DNA from: Caulobacteraceae bacterium
Lineage (GTDB): Bacteria > Pseudomonadota > Alphaproteobacteria > Caulobacterales > Aquidulcibacteraceae
Assembly: GCA_016703335.1 (NCBI GenBank)
Contig: JADJCG010000024.1
Location: forward strand, 1-47,700
Length of the DNA stretch: 47,700 nt
Direction of reading: 5' to 3'
Made by a program: the position numbers and the translations under genes
Shown here: piece after piece, positions 1 through 9,918 of the stretch
Numbering within the stretch: the first letter of the stretch is position 1
Layout of the letters: the number at the start of each line of letters is the position of its first letter
The notes under the pieces: generated by a model
Database searches by the model: none
Seen by the model: only the letters and a program-made list of their open reading frames with translations
Told to the model about the DNA's origin: nothing

Positions 1-3000
1 TCGATGGCGCGGTTGAGACGCCTGCTTATCGTGGCTTGGCTTATGTTGTTTTCGAGGATTTGCCCCTCGAACCGTTCGGCAACGCCATCCCGCAGCTTTC
101 GTTCGAGATCATTCGCCCGGCACGCGGACAGGCGGAGAGGTTCGAGCAGCGCGTGCGCGGGGTGTGCCTGATCCCCGGCGCGGGTGAGTTTGTGTACGCG
201 AACGAACCGGTGTTTCGGCGCGATGGTCCTGGTGTCGAGGTTGCCGAGAACATGCACGCTGAGCGCGAGCGCGCGAACTTGCTCGTTGTCGCTCGATCAA
301 CTCGCGGCGGATTTTCCCAATTGTGAAACGGTGATGCTGGTCGTTACCTGGTTCCGGACCGATCTGCGATGCGGTGCTCTGAGATCAGGCCGGGCGTCGA
401 GATCGTCGAGAAGCGCAACACGCCGTTCGAATGGAGGAGCGGCGTCTCGCGTGCAGAGCGCCCACCTTATCAGCACGCACAGAGGATGGCCCCAGCTTTT
501 GGCGGCACGCCGAGTGATCGAACGTGTCTTGCAGGCAATCACTGAGCTCAAGCAACGCGGTTACAAAGTTGGGCTGTATCCCTTCCTGATGATGGATATC
601 GCCGAGGACAACACGCTGCCGGATCCATACGGGGCGGCTCTCCGAAGCGCCTATCCTTGGCGCGGGCGCATCAGTGTGCATCCAGCGAGCGCGGACCAAA
701 CGGGCGCTGCCAGCGATCAGATCGATGCGTTCTTCGGCGCGGCGGATGCGCGATTTTTCAGTCGGCGGCGATGGTCTGCCGCACTATTTGGTCGCGGCGA
801 ATGGAGTTATCGGCGTTTTGTCTTGCACAACGCCAAGCTCGCGGCAATCGCCGGCGGCGTCGATGCCTTCCTCATCGGCTCGGAAATGCGCGGCATCACC
901 ACCGCACGCGGGAGCGCAAAGACATTTCCAGCCGTTGCCGCACTGCAATCTCTTGCCGCGGAAGCGCGCGATGCTGGGCGCGGGCGCCACGATCACCTAC
1001 GCCGCCGACTGGAGCGAGTATTCCGGACATCGCCCCGCAGATGGTTCTGGCGACGTGTTCTTCCACCTCGATCCGTTGTGGGCGGACGCCAACATCGACG
1101 TGATCGGGATTGACTGGTACCCGCCGCTCACCGATTGGCGCGACGGCACTACGCACGCTGACGCGGCGTTGGCGCGCAACATCCACGATCCGGCTTATCT
1201 GCAAGGCCGCATCGAGGCAGGCGAGAACTTCGATTGGTATTACGCCAGCGATGCGGACCGCGGCGCACAAACGCGCACGCCAATCGCTGACATCGCTCAT
1301 GACGAGGCTTGGGTGTATCCGCGCCAAGGATCTCCGGAGTTTCTGGGCAAATGCCCACCACGATCGGCCGGCCGGTGTGCGCGCCGCGTCGCCAACCGCT
1401 TGGATACCTCGGTCAAGCCGATCTGGCTGATCGAGCTGGGTTGCGCTGCAGTCGATAAGGCGGCGAACCAACCCAACGTGTTCATCGATCCGAAGAGCAG
1501 AGCGCCGCGCCGTATTTCTCGTCCGGCGCGCGCGACGATCTCATTCAACGCCGCGTTCTTGATGCCTATCTCAGCTATTGGTCGGGCGCGGCGAACCCGT
1601 ATCATCGCTGACCGGCGCGCCAATGATCGATGAGATGATGTTTGTGGGCGTGGGATGCGCGGCCCTATCCAGCGTTCCCCGCGCGCACGGATCTTTGGAG
1701 CGACGGCGCTGAGTGGGCGCAGGGACACTGGCTCAATGGTCGTGCTGGCATGTCCGGCGCTCGGCGAGGTGGTGCTGAGTGTTTGCGAGCGCGCAGGGCG
1801 AAAGCGATGTCGACGTCAGCGCCTTGCGCGGCGCCGTTAGTGGCTATCTGGTCGATTCACCGGCATGCGCGCGAGATGCGATTGGGCCGTTGATGGCGGC
1901 GTACGATTTCACTGTCGCGGAACGCGAAGGCGCATTCCCTTTTTTCATCAGGATCACGCGGCAATCGCTTGGAACTGCCGCCCTCACCGGCATTAACCGC
2001 GCAGCGTGCGCCAATTGAGGCGCGCGTGCGGTTCATTGATGCTGCCAAAGACTACTTGATTGCTGGCGTGAGCGCACGCCGCTTGGATCGCGCCGACGGC
2101 GGTGTTGCGACCTTGAAGCGCCGCTGGTGTTGGAGACAAACGCTGCCGAAGCGCTGGCTCAGCGCATCTTGGCGGAGCAGCGCGCCGCGAGGCGCTGCAC
2201 ATCGGCGTAGGCCCGGCCGAGTTGCGCTCGAGCCGGGCGATCGCGTGACATTCGCCGGAGGCGGGTCTTTGAGATCGTGCACATCGAGGATGCAGAAACG
2301 CGCGAATGGAACTGCGCCGCGCGCCCGCCTGAGATCGCACCTTGTTCGGCGGCGTTGACCCGAGCGCGCCGCAGCCGCCCCAATCGCGCCGACGCCGGCC
2401 TTTTCGGTTCTCGATCTTTCCGCCACTTGCCCGGAGACGGAAGGCGACGATCGCCCGCTGGCCGCGGTGTTCGCATCGCCTTGGGTCGGCGCGCACGACC
2501 TATCCGCGGGCCCGACTCAAACGGGGCGCGCAACTGCGTCGACGCCGGCGATCATCGGTGAGCTTCTTTGGGAGCTTTGGCCGGGGCCTGTCGATCGCTG
2601 GGACGAAGGCAACGTTGTTCGTGATCGCGCTTTACGGCGGCGCTTGTCAGCGTGACGCGCGATGACGTGTTGAACGCGCGAACGTGTTCGCGATTGAGGC
2701 CGACGGCGAATGGGAGGAGATCATCAGGCCGCGCACTGCGAGCTGGTTGAGCCTGGCGTTTATGAGGTTGCGCGACTTTCTGCGCGGCCGTCAGGGCTCG
2801 GTACATGCCATGCGCGCGCCTCATCCTGTCGGCGCGCGGATCGTGAAGCTGGATCAACGTCTGACGCGTGTCGGTGTTGGCGCGCACGAATGGGGTGAGG
2901 CGCTCGAGTTCGTCGTCCCGCCCGCTGCCGCGACATCCGCAAGCAATCGCGCCGCGCGTGCGTCGCTGACGCTGCCTCACGCTGGTCTGCGGCCGTGGGC

Positions 3001-3319
3001 GCCTGCGCACCTTTGCGCCCGGCGTTCGGCCTCCGGCGACGTCGCTATTTCTTGGGTCCGCTGCGCCCGTATCGGGGGCGATTCGTGGGGGCTGGGCGAA
3101 CCGCCACTTGGCTTTCCGGCGGAAGGCTACGTCCTCGAAATCCTAGACTCAGGGCTGCCCATCCAGACGTTAAGCACTGCTGTCCCCAGTTTTAACTATT
3201 CGGCAGCCGCACAAACGACGGATTTTGGCTCTCTTCCTGGGTCGTTGCACATCCGTGTCGCGCAAATAGGTGAAAGCGGCGCCACAGGCTTGAACACCGA
3301 GTTAACCATAACATTATAG
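1..3319 (+). CDS. GTA baseplate/tail megatron protein (glycoside hydrolase TIM-barrel-like), 5' partial, many frameshifts
   Basis: This is the 3' part of the large last structural gene of alphaproteobacterial gene transfer agents (RcGTA ORFg15 type), which builds the tail-tip baseplate. Conserved text runs across several frames. It starts with YRGLAYVVFEDLPLEPFGN near base 30. The TIM-barrel-like domain follows (GYKVGLYPFLMMDI near 560, ADWSEYSGHRP near 1010, IDVIGIDWYPPLTDW near 1095, then KPIWLIELGC near 1415). The tail domain includes a GELLWELWPGPVDRW segment near 2560, and the C-terminus ends at TAG 3317-3319. At least eight frame changes are needed to read it, so the gene is either broken or, more likely, badly sequenced. 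The 5' end lies outside the window. Family assignment is strong; function as a working GTA cannot be judged from this fragment. Confidence 0.85.
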
Positions 3320-3407
3320 TCGAACAGGCCAGAATGGCAGGACGCGTCTGATTCCGATTCCGGGGCAGGCGTGCGGGTCTTCTCCCGAAGCCGGAGCGCG
3401 GTGACAC

Positions 3408-4334
3408 TTGAGCTGGGACCCATATGGCTCTCTAGGCGTGAGCCGCGCCTCAAGCGCAGACGATATTCGTCGTGCGTACCGGACGCTCGCGAAAGAGCTC
3501 CACCCCGACGTGCGCCCTGGCGACAAGGCCGCCGAAGAGCGCTTCAAGCGCGCGACGGCCGCGTTCAATCTTCTTTCTGATCCCGTCACCAAGCAGCGCT
3601 TCGATCGCGGCGAGATCGATGCCGATGGCAATGAGCGCATGGCCTTCAATGCGCGCGGGCCGAGGCAAGGCGCGCGGACCTACGCGGGCGCTGGCGCTGC
3701 GCCAGGCGGCGGCGGAACGGGCGGCGCTGCAGGCGCTGGCGACCCGTTCGATCTCGGTGACATCTTCTCTGATCTGTTTGGGCCGGGCTTCGGCGGCGCG
3801 CGGACGTATTCGCGCATGCGCGGGCGGGATATCCGCTTCACGCTCGACATCGATTTCCTCGATTCCATCAATGGCGCGAAGCGGCGGATCTCACTCGCTG
3901 AAGGCCGCACGCTCGACGTCGCCATTCCGGCGGGTGTCGAGACAGGCCAGGCGCTCCGGCTGAAGAACCAAGGCGGCGCGGGCGTGCAGGGCGGTCCTGC
4001 CGGCGATGCGCTGGTGGAGTTGCGCGTGCGCCCGCACACCTTCTTCCGCCGCGAAGGCCAAGATGTTCACATGGACTTGAACATCTCACTGACCGAGGCC
4101 GTCGAAGGCGCACGCATTCAAGCGCCGACGCCAGGCGGCAACGTGACTTTGACGATCCCTGCAGGTTCCAACACCGGAAAAGTGCTGCGTCTAAAGGGCA
4201 AAGGCGTTGCGGGAACGGGCGACCAATTCGTCCGTTTGCAGGTGGTTCTGCCTGAAATCGTGGACGAGGATTTGCGTAAGTTCGTGAAGAAATGGCCGAA
4301 ACGGGACTACCTCCCGCCGCGGCCGAATGGTTAA
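3408..4334 (+). CDS. DnaJ-class molecular chaperone (CbpA-like)
   Basis: Hsp40 co-chaperone that would stimulate DnaK ATPase activity and deliver substrates in the cytoplasm. The N-terminal J domain (about residues 4-65) carries the HPD motif at residues 32-34. A Gly/Ala-rich linker follows (about 90-125). Two beta-sandwich substrate-binding domains complete the protein, with no zinc-finger CxxCxGxG repeats, which makes it CbpA/DjlA-like rather than true DnaJ. Length (308 aa) fits that class. The start is a TTG at 3408: an in-frame TGA sits at 3402-3404, and the J domain begins at once, so no ATG is available. A sequencing error at the start could hide a better one. It stands between the GTA gene and a PepSY gene. 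Confidence 0.9.
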   Translation: MSWDPYGSLGVSRASSADDIRRAYRTLAKELHPDVRPGDKAAEERFKRATAAFNLLSDPVTKQRFDRGEIDADGNERMAFNARGPRQGARTYAGAGAAPGGGGTGGAAGAGDPFDLGDIFSDLFGPGFGGARTYSRMRGRDIRFTLDIDFLDSINGAKRRISLAEGRTLDVAIPAGVETGQALRLKNQGGAGVQGGPAGDALVELRVRPHTFFRREGQDVHMDLNISLTEAVEGARIQAPTPGGNVTLTIPAGSNTGKVLRLKGKGVAGTGDQFVRLQVVLPEIVDEDLRKFVKKWPKRDYLPPRPNG

Positions 4335-4395
4335 GGCAAAGCGCTCGCTACATTCAGCGCCCATTCAGAGCGACTTCGCGTATTCCAGAACCGTC

Positions 4396-4701
4396 ATGTG
4401 GGCAAAGACTGCACTCCTCTCCGCGATCCTCGCGGCCAGCGCTTTCGTAGCGCCAGCGAGCGCTCAGCGTGCCCACGAGCATGCCGGTCAACAAGCCTGG
4501 ACTATGCCTGCCCAATATCGGGGCGGTGGCGGCCAGCAGGACCTTCGCTCGATACGCGAAGTCGTCGAAGAGCTTCGGTCCCAATACGGCGGCGAGTACG
4601 TCTCGCATCGCCTTGAGCAGGGCGGCAGCCCCGTCTATGTCGTGCGTTGGCGCATGCCCGATGGGCAGATCCGCGATATCCGCGTGAGCGCCAGCCGCTA
4701 G
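4396..4701 (+). CDS. PepSY domain-containing secreted protein
   Basis: Small exported protein of 101 aa. Starting at ATG 4396 gives a clean signal peptide: MWAK, a hydrophobic stretch, then APASAQ as the likely cleavage site. The C-terminal half (about residues 50-100) contains the PepSY signature of alternating residues ending in VVRWRMPDGQIRDIRVSAS. PepSY proteins next to two-component genes are commonly thought to inhibit proteases or modulate the sensor in the periplasm; that role here is inference. An upstream in-frame start at 4327 would place 23 charged residues before the signal peptide, so I prefer 4396. It lies 14 bases before the response regulator and is probably co-transcribed with it. 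Confidence 0.8.
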   Translation: MWAKTALLSAILAASAFVAPASAQRAHEHAGQQAWTMPAQYRGGGGQQDLRSIREVVEELRSQYGGEYVSHRLEQGGSPVYVVRWRMPDGQIRDIRVSASR

Positions 4702-4715
4702 GGACGGAACTACAT

Positions 4716-5391
4716 ATGCGCGTGTTGGTGGTTGAGGACGATAAGAACCTGCGGGAGCAGCTCAGCTCCGCGCTCACCGACGCCGGCTACACAGTCGATA
4801 GCGCCGCTGATGGCGAAGAGGGCCAGTTCCTAGGCGAAACCGAGCCCTATGATCTGGTGATCCTCGATCTCGGCTTGCCGAAGATCGACGGCCTCACGGT
4901 ATTGAAGTCCTGGCGTAAGGACGAAAAGACGATGCCCGTCCTTATCCTCTCAGCGCGCGATCGCTGGAGTGAGAAGGTCGAGGGTCTCGATCTCGGCGCC
5001 AATGATTACGTCACCAAGCCGTTCCATATGGCGGAGTTGCTGGCGCGCGTTCGCGCCAATGTCAGACGCCAGACTGAGCACCAGTCGTCGGTGCTGGAAG
5101 TCGGCGACCTCCGGCTGAACTCGGCCACCGGCCAAGTCACGGTCGAAGGCGCGCCGATCAAGTTGACGGCTTACCAGTATAAAGTGCTCGACTACCTGAT
5201 GCACCACGCCGGGGCGCATCGTGTCGCGCACCGAACTGACTGAGAAGATCTACAGCCAAGACCACGAGCGTGATTCAAACACGATCGAAGTCTTCATCGG
5301 CATTCTACGCCGCAAGATCGGCACGGCCCGCATCATTACTGAAAAGGGCCTCGGCTACAGATTGATCGATCCTGCTACGGAAGCGCAGTGA
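4716..5391 (+). CDS. OmpR/PhoP-family response regulator, single frameshift
   Basis: DNA-binding response regulator of the PhoP/QseB type. Receiver domain: VVEDDKN at the start, phospho-acceptor Asp51 in VILDLGLPKIDG, and the NDYVTKPF lysine motif. The C-terminal winged helix (from about residue 130) is interrupted. The frame ends early at 5243, but the sequence continues in the next frame with RIVSRTELTEKIY and ends in GLGYRLIDPATEAQ at TGA 5389-5391. One extra G in the GGGG run near 5213 explains this, so a sequencing indel is likely. The stop overlaps the GTG start of the kinase gene (GTGA at 5388-5391), implying translational coupling and a cognate pair. Confidence 0.88.
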
Positions 5392-6830
5392 CCACTGCGC
5401 CGGCGGGCATTTTTCAGAAATTTCGGGCGCTGATCCGCCGCTCTATGGCGGCGCGATTGCTGACGGTTGCGATTGTCAGTGTCATTGGCCTCGTGCTCAT
5501 GGGCCTGGTGGCCCAAGCGCAGTTTAACGCGCAGATCGTACGCCTCACCATCGACCCGGAAATCGAAAGCGTCGCCAACGATTTGATCGGCGATGCGGGG
5601 CCGGGGCTCAACAACGACCTAATCCTACGCGCTCTGCCGTTTGACCCGCGCTATTTGCAGCCGCTGAGCGGACGCTATTTCCAAATTTTGCTCGTGCGCG
5701 ACAACGCGCCGCCGCAAACGCAGACGATCTCGCCGTCCTTGGTCGACGCTGAAATTCAGCTGCCGGAGAAAGTGCAACTCGCGATCAGCGCCGCGCGGCC
5801 CGGCGACGGCGCACACTTCTTCATCATCGATGGCCCGGATGGCGGCGATCTGCGGATTGTCGTGCGCGTCGAGAACATTCCTGAGGTGCAGGGACGCTAT
5901 GCCTTTGTTGTCGGGGTGGCGACAAAGGCGATCGTAGCGCCAGCTGCAAACCTCGTTGGCTGGGCCTTTGCGGTGTTCGTTATCTTCTGTGCGCTGATGG
6001 TGGCGGCAGTTTCAGCGCTGCAGATACGCATCGGGCTTGAGCCTTTGCATGAATTGCAGCGCGATATCGCAGCGGTGCGCCGTGGCGATACCGATCGGCT
6101 GGAGGGCGAATACCCAGCAGAAATCCAACCGGTCACCGACGAATTGAACGCGCTCGTGGATCACAACCGTGAAGTCGTTGAACGCGCGCGCCGTCACGTT
6201 GGCAATCTTGCGCACGCGCTGAAAACGCCGATCGCCGTGTTGAAGAATGCGGCGGCTGTTGGCGGCGAAGATGCGGTGCTGAAGCAATCGATCGATGAGA
6301 TGGAGGGCTTTGTCGAGCGCCAGCTGCGTCGCGCCCGCGTTGCAGCGCGCGCAGAAGCCAGCGCCGGCGCTACGATTGCGTACCGCACGCCGGTGCTGAA
6401 GAACCTCGAAGACCTCGTCTTCATGATGGAGCAGCGCTACGACAGCACCAAGGCGATGGACATTTCCATCGAAGCCGAGGGCGATGTCACGTTCCGCGGC
6501 GAGCGCGAAGATTTGCTCGAGATGGCTGCGAACCTGATCGACAACGCCTGCAAGTACGGCACGAGCCAGGTTATCGTGCGTCTGTTGCCGGCGTTCGACT
6601 CAAAGGGGCTGTTCGAGATCGTCGTCGAGGACGATGGGCCGGGGCTTTCCGAGGAACAGATCGCGCGCGCCATGGAGCGCGGCGCCCGCCTTGATGAAGC
6701 CGCGCCAGGGCAGGGTCTTGGACTTTCTATCCTCACTGAAACGGTCGAGCTTTACGCCGGTGAGCTTCTGTTTGAGCGCGGCCAGCTCGGCGGGCTCAAA
6801 GCGCGCCTGCGGTTGCCGGCCACCGACTAA
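5388..6830 (+). CDS. Sensor histidine kinase (PhoQ-like), partner of the upstream regulator
   Basis: Inner-membrane sensor kinase, 480 aa. Two membrane segments (about residues 23-43 and 188-207) flank a periplasmic sensing region of about 145 residues. A HAMP-like linker follows, then the H box NLAHALKTPI with His276, the N box NLIDNACKYG, the G1 box EDDGPGLS and the G2 box GQGLGLSI. The HALKTP form of the H box is typical of PhoQ-type kinases. It autophosphorylates and should pass phosphate to Asp51 of the regulator encoded just upstream. Start GTG 5388 overlaps the regulator stop. The signal sensed is unknown; the PepSY neighbour hints at an envelope or protease-related cue. Confidence 0.9.
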   Translation: MTTAPAGIFQKFRALIRRSMAARLLTVAIVSVIGLVLMGLVAQAQFNAQIVRLTIDPEIESVANDLIGDAGPGLNNDLILRALPFDPRYLQPLSGRYFQILLVRDNAPPQTQTISPSLVDAEIQLPEKVQLAISAARPGDGAHFFIIDGPDGGDLRIVVRVENIPEVQGRYAFVVGVATKAIVAPAANLVGWAFAVFVIFCALMVAAVSALQIRIGLEPLHELQRDIAAVRRGDTDRLEGEYPAEIQPVTDELNALVDHNREVVERARRHVGNLAHALKTPIAVLKNAAAVGGEDAVLKQSIDEMEGFVERQLRRARVAARAEASAGATIAYRTPVLKNLEDLVFMMEQRYDSTKAMDISIEAEGDVTFRGEREDLLEMAANLIDNACKYGTSQVIVRLLPAFDSKGLFEIVVEDDGPGLSEEQIARAMERGARLDEAAPGQGLGLSILTETVELYAGELLFERGQLGGLKARLRLPATD

Positions 6831-6887
6831 GCCTGCGGCGTCCGCGCCGGTTTCAAGACAGGGCGAACCGCGCTACCCACTCGCCCC

Positions 6888-7553
6888 GTGTTGACGCCCA
6901 TTATCGTCATGCTTGTTGGCGTGCTGTTTGCCGCCGCCGCCGCGTTTTGGACGCTGCGCGCGGCGCGCCGTGCGGGCGGCAATCCGGCGACGGGGCGTTT
7001 GGTGCTGTTGGTGAGCGCGGCCGCGAGCGTGGTTGCGCTCGGCGTCTATCTCATAAATGGCCGCCCCGACCTGCCCGGCGGTGCGTACGCTGAACGCATC
7101 GCGGCTTTGAAGCAGCGTCCGAGCGAAACTTACAACGCAGACGAATGGCTCGCCGTTCTGGCCGACGACGCGCGCGCCAATCCTTCCGATCCGTGGCCGA
7201 TGCTCGCGACTGGCGAGGTACTGTTGCGCACCAATCGTCCGCAGGAAGCCGCCCGCGCGTTCGATACGGCGCTGCGGCGAAACCCACGTTCGGTGGACGC
7301 GCTTATCGGTGTCGCGCGTTCGATCGCGCTCATCGAAGGACGCTTCACGCCGGAGGCGCTGGCTTTCCTCGAACAAGCCAGCACGCTCACCGATGATCCC
7401 GCGCCTTGGATTTATCGCGCGATGGCGGCGATGGAGTCTGGGCGCGAAGCCGACGCGCGCAATATGTGGCGCGAAGCCTATTCTCGCATGAGCAGCGAAG
7501 ATCCGCGCCGCGAAATGGCGCGCCGTTTTTCGACCGGGCAGCAACAGCCATGA
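6888..7553 (+). CDS. ccmI: Cytochrome c biogenesis protein CcmI (TPR)
   Basis: CcmI binds apocytochrome c and presents it to the heme ligation complex CcmF/CcmH. Two N-terminal membrane segments (about residues 3-24 and 36-57) enclose an Arg-rich loop (TLRAARRAGG). The C-terminal periplasmic part (about 75-221) is built of TPR helices, for example NADEWLAVLADDARANPSDP and RPQEAARAFDTALRRNPRS. At 221 aa it is shorter than many CcmI proteins, a length common in this group. Start GTG 6888 places the first helix directly at the N-terminus. The stop overlaps the ccmE ATG (ATGA at 7550-7553). It is the first gene of a four-gene ccm operon. Confidence 0.88.
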   Translation: MLTPIIVMLVGVLFAAAAAFWTLRAARRAGGNPATGRLVLLVSAAASVVALGVYLINGRPDLPGGAYAERIAALKQRPSETYNADEWLAVLADDARANPSDPWPMLATGEVLLRTNRPQEAARAFDTALRRNPRSVDALIGVARSIALIEGRFTPEALAFLEQASTLTDDPAPWIYRAMAAMESGREADARNMWREAYSRMSSEDPRREMARRFSTGQQQP

Positions 7554-7996
7554 GCAAGATGCGCCGTCGCGATCAGCGTTTGATGATTATTGGCGTTGCA
7601 GGCGCTGTGCTGGTGCTCGCCGCCACGCTGACGTTCGCGGGTCTGCGGGACTCGGTCGTCTATTTCGTCGCGCCGTCGGATCTTTCGGGCAAAGCGCAGC
7701 CGGGGCAGCGCGTGCGTTTGGGCGGACTTGTCGTCGAAGGTACGGTGCTGGCGCAAGCGAACATCACAACATTCGCCGTCACCGATGGCGCGACGTCGGT
7801 GCAGGTGCGTTACGAAGGCCAGTTGCCGGATCTCTTCCGTGAAGGCCAAGGCGTCGTCTGCGAAGGCACGTGGCAACCCGGCCAAGCGCTTGAGGCAGAG
7901 CGTGTGTTGGCCAAGCACGATGAAAACTACATGCCGCGCGAAGTCGCCGAGGCGCTCAAGGAGCGCGGCGAGTGGAAGGGCGGCGACAGGCCATGA
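7550..7996 (+). CDS. ccmE: Cytochrome c maturation heme chaperone CcmE
   Basis: Periplasmic heme chaperone anchored by one N-terminal helix (about residues 11-30). It has the family's N-terminal KMRRRDQRL, the VYFVAPSDL segment, the RLGGLVVEGTV strand and the heme-binding motif HDENY with the covalent heme ligand His123. It accepts heme exported by CcmC and hands it to CcmF. Length 148 aa is normal. ATG 7550 is chosen because it overlaps the ccmI stop and begins at the conserved MSKMRRRDQ. Its own stop overlaps the ccmF start (ATGA at 7993-7996). Confidence 0.95.
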   Translation: MSKMRRRDQRLMIIGVAGAVLVLAATLTFAGLRDSVVYFVAPSDLSGKAQPGQRVRLGGLVVEGTVLAQANITTFAVTDGATSVQVRYEGQLPDLFREGQGVVCEGTWQPGQALEAERVLAKHDENYMPREVAEALKERGEWKGGDRP

Positions 7997-9918
7997 TCGC
8001 CGAGATTGGTGCGTTCGTTGCGGCGCTGGCGCTGGCGCTCTCGCTCGCGCAGGGCGGATTGGGCTTGGCTTACGCGAACAGCGAAGCGCGCGCCGCCGCT
8101 GCTGCCGCGCTCGCGCAAGCCGCTGCGCTCTGCTGCGCAATTGCGTTCGCGCTGCTCATCACGTTGTTCTTGCAGTCTGACTTCACCGTGGCTGTGGTCG
8201 CCGCCAATTCGCATATCGACAAACCGCTGATCTACAAAATCGCCGGCGCCTGGGGTAACCACGAAGGCTCCATGCTTCTGTGGTGTTTTGTGTCGGCACT
8301 GTTTGGCGCGATTTTCGCCAGCGTGCGCGGCAAGCAATCGCTCGGGCTTTGGTCGCGTACGATCGGCGTGCAGGGTTTGGTGACCGTCGGCGCGCTGATC
8401 TACACGCTGTTCTTATCGAACCCGTTTGCACGCCTCGATCCTGCACCGTTTGTAGGCAGCGGTCTCAATCCGCTTTTGCAAGATCCCGCGCTCGCTGTGC
8501 ATCCGCCGCTGCTTTATATGGGCTATGTGGGCATGAGCGTGCCGTTCTCGCTTGCGCTGGCGGCGCTGATTGAGGGCCGGGCTGATCAGGCTTGGGCGCG
8601 GGCGTTGCGGCCGTGGACACTGATCGCGTGGACGTGTCTCACACTTGGCATCGGGCTTGGTTCGTATTGGGCTTACTACGAACTCGGTTGGGGCGGCTGG
8701 TGGTTCTGGGATCCGGTCGAGAACGCGAGCTTCATGCCGTGGCTGGTTGCCGCCGCGCTTGTGCACTCGGCAATCGTAACGGAGCGTCGCGGCTCCCTCG
8801 CGAGTTGGACGATCCTTCTTGCGATCATGGGCTTTGGCCTTGCTTTGCTCGGCACGTTCCTCGTGCGCTCCGGCGTGCTGACATCGGTTCACGCATTTGC
8901 GGTTGATCCCAAGCGCGGCATCGCGGTTCTGATCCTACTGGGCGTCGCGCTTGGCGCTGGTTTTGGTTTGTACGCGTGGCGCGCACCGAAGCTCGCTCAA
9001 CCTTCCGGTTTCGCCGCTGTCAGCCGCGAGAGCATGCTTGTCTGGAATAATTTCGGGCTCGCTGTTGCTGCGGGCGTCGTCCTGATCGGCACGATCTATC
9101 CGCTGCTTGTTGAAGCACTGGGCGGCGGGCTCATTTCCGTCGGGCCGCCGTTCTTCAACGCGACTGTCGCGCCGTTGCTGGCAATGCTGTTTCTGTTGCT
9201 GCCGCTCGGCCCGATGTTGACGTGGCGCGTGGGGGACATACGCGGCGCGTTGCTGAAGCTTGTGCCTGCTATCGTGCTTGCGCTCATCACGCTCATTGCC
9301 ACACTGGTGCTGACGCAATGGCGGGCTGCGCCAGCGCTTGGCTTGATGCTCGGCGTCTGGCTTGTCGCTGGTGGCCTCAGATATGTCTGGACGCGGTCCA
9401 ACGTGGCACGGGAAGCTTTCTGCCAAGATTGTTATTCTCCACTCGCCGTCTGGTCCATGAGTTTGGCGCACATTGGCGCTGGTGTGCTGACGCTTGGCGC
9501 CGTCGCCGAGACCGCGTTCCGCACGGAGACCGCCGTTGCTCTTGCTCCTGGAGAGGGCGTCGCATTTGCAGGCCGCCGTGTCACGTTGCTCGACGTTGGC
9601 AGCACCGAGGGACCGAACTATTCAGCGACGCGCGCCAATTTCCGCGTCGATCAGACCAATGGCGCCAGCAGCGTCTCGGCTGAGCGGCGCTATTTCACGA
9701 CGTCGCCGATGCCGACGACAGAGGTTGGCATACTCAGCGGCTTCGATGGCGATCTTTACCTCGCGCTTGGCGAGCAAGTGCGCGGCAGCGAAGGCGCATG
9801 GACGGTGCGGCTCTATCACAACCCGCTCGTCCAGTTCATTTTCATCGGCGTTATTCTAATGGCGCTGGGCGGCGCGCTGAGTCTGGTGTCGCTCGCGCGC
9901 AAACGAGCGGCGGCATGA
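7993..9918 (+). CDS. ccmF: Heme lyase subunit CcmF
   Basis: Multi-spanning inner-membrane protein (641 aa) that carries out heme ligation to apocytochrome c together with CcmH and CcmI. The heme-handling WWD region is clear: GWGGWWFWDPVENASFMPWL, about residues 231-250. Other conserved text includes GAWGNHEGSMLLWC near residue 85 and the HPPLLYMGYVG segment near 170. The C-terminus ends in a last membrane helix (about residues 610-630). ATG 7993 overlaps the ccmE stop; an in-frame start 21 bases upstream lies inside ccmE. The stop overlaps the ccmH start. The frame is intact. Confidence 0.96.
   Translation: MIAEIGAFVAALALALSLAQGGLGLAYANSEARAAAAAALAQAAALCCAIAFALLITLFLQSDFTVAVVAANSHIDKPLIYKIAGAWGNHEGSMLLWCFVSALFGAIFASVRGKQSLGLWSRTIGVQGLVTVGALIYTLFLSNPFARLDPAPFVGSGLNPLLQDPALAVHPPLLYMGYVGMSVPFSLALAALIEGRADQAWARALRPWTLIAWTCLTLGIGLGSYWAYYELGWGGWWFWDPVENASFMPWLVAAALVHSAIVTERRGSLASWTILLAIMGFGLALLGTFLVRSGVLTSVHAFAVDPKRGIAVLILLGVALGAGFGLYAWRAPKLAQPSGFAAVSRESMLVWNNFGLAVAAGVVLIGTIYPLLVEALGGGLISVGPPFFNATVAPLLAMLFLLLPLGPMLTWRVGDIRGALLKLVPAIVLALITLIATLVLTQWRAAPALGLMLGVWLVAGGLRYVWTRSNVAREAFCQDCYSPLAVWSMSLAHIGAGVLTLGAVAETAFRTETAVALAPGEGVAFAGRRVTLLDVGSTEGPNYSATRANFRVDQTNGASSVSAERRYFTTSPMPTTEVGILSGFDGDLYLALGEQVRGSEGAWTVRLYHNPLVQFIFIGVILMALGGALSLVSLARKRAAA

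Noticed and set aside
184..1633. Separate genes at 184-1113 and 674-1633
   Set aside because: They are frame fragments of the one GTA megatron gene mixed with out-of-frame sequence; conserved text passes between them.
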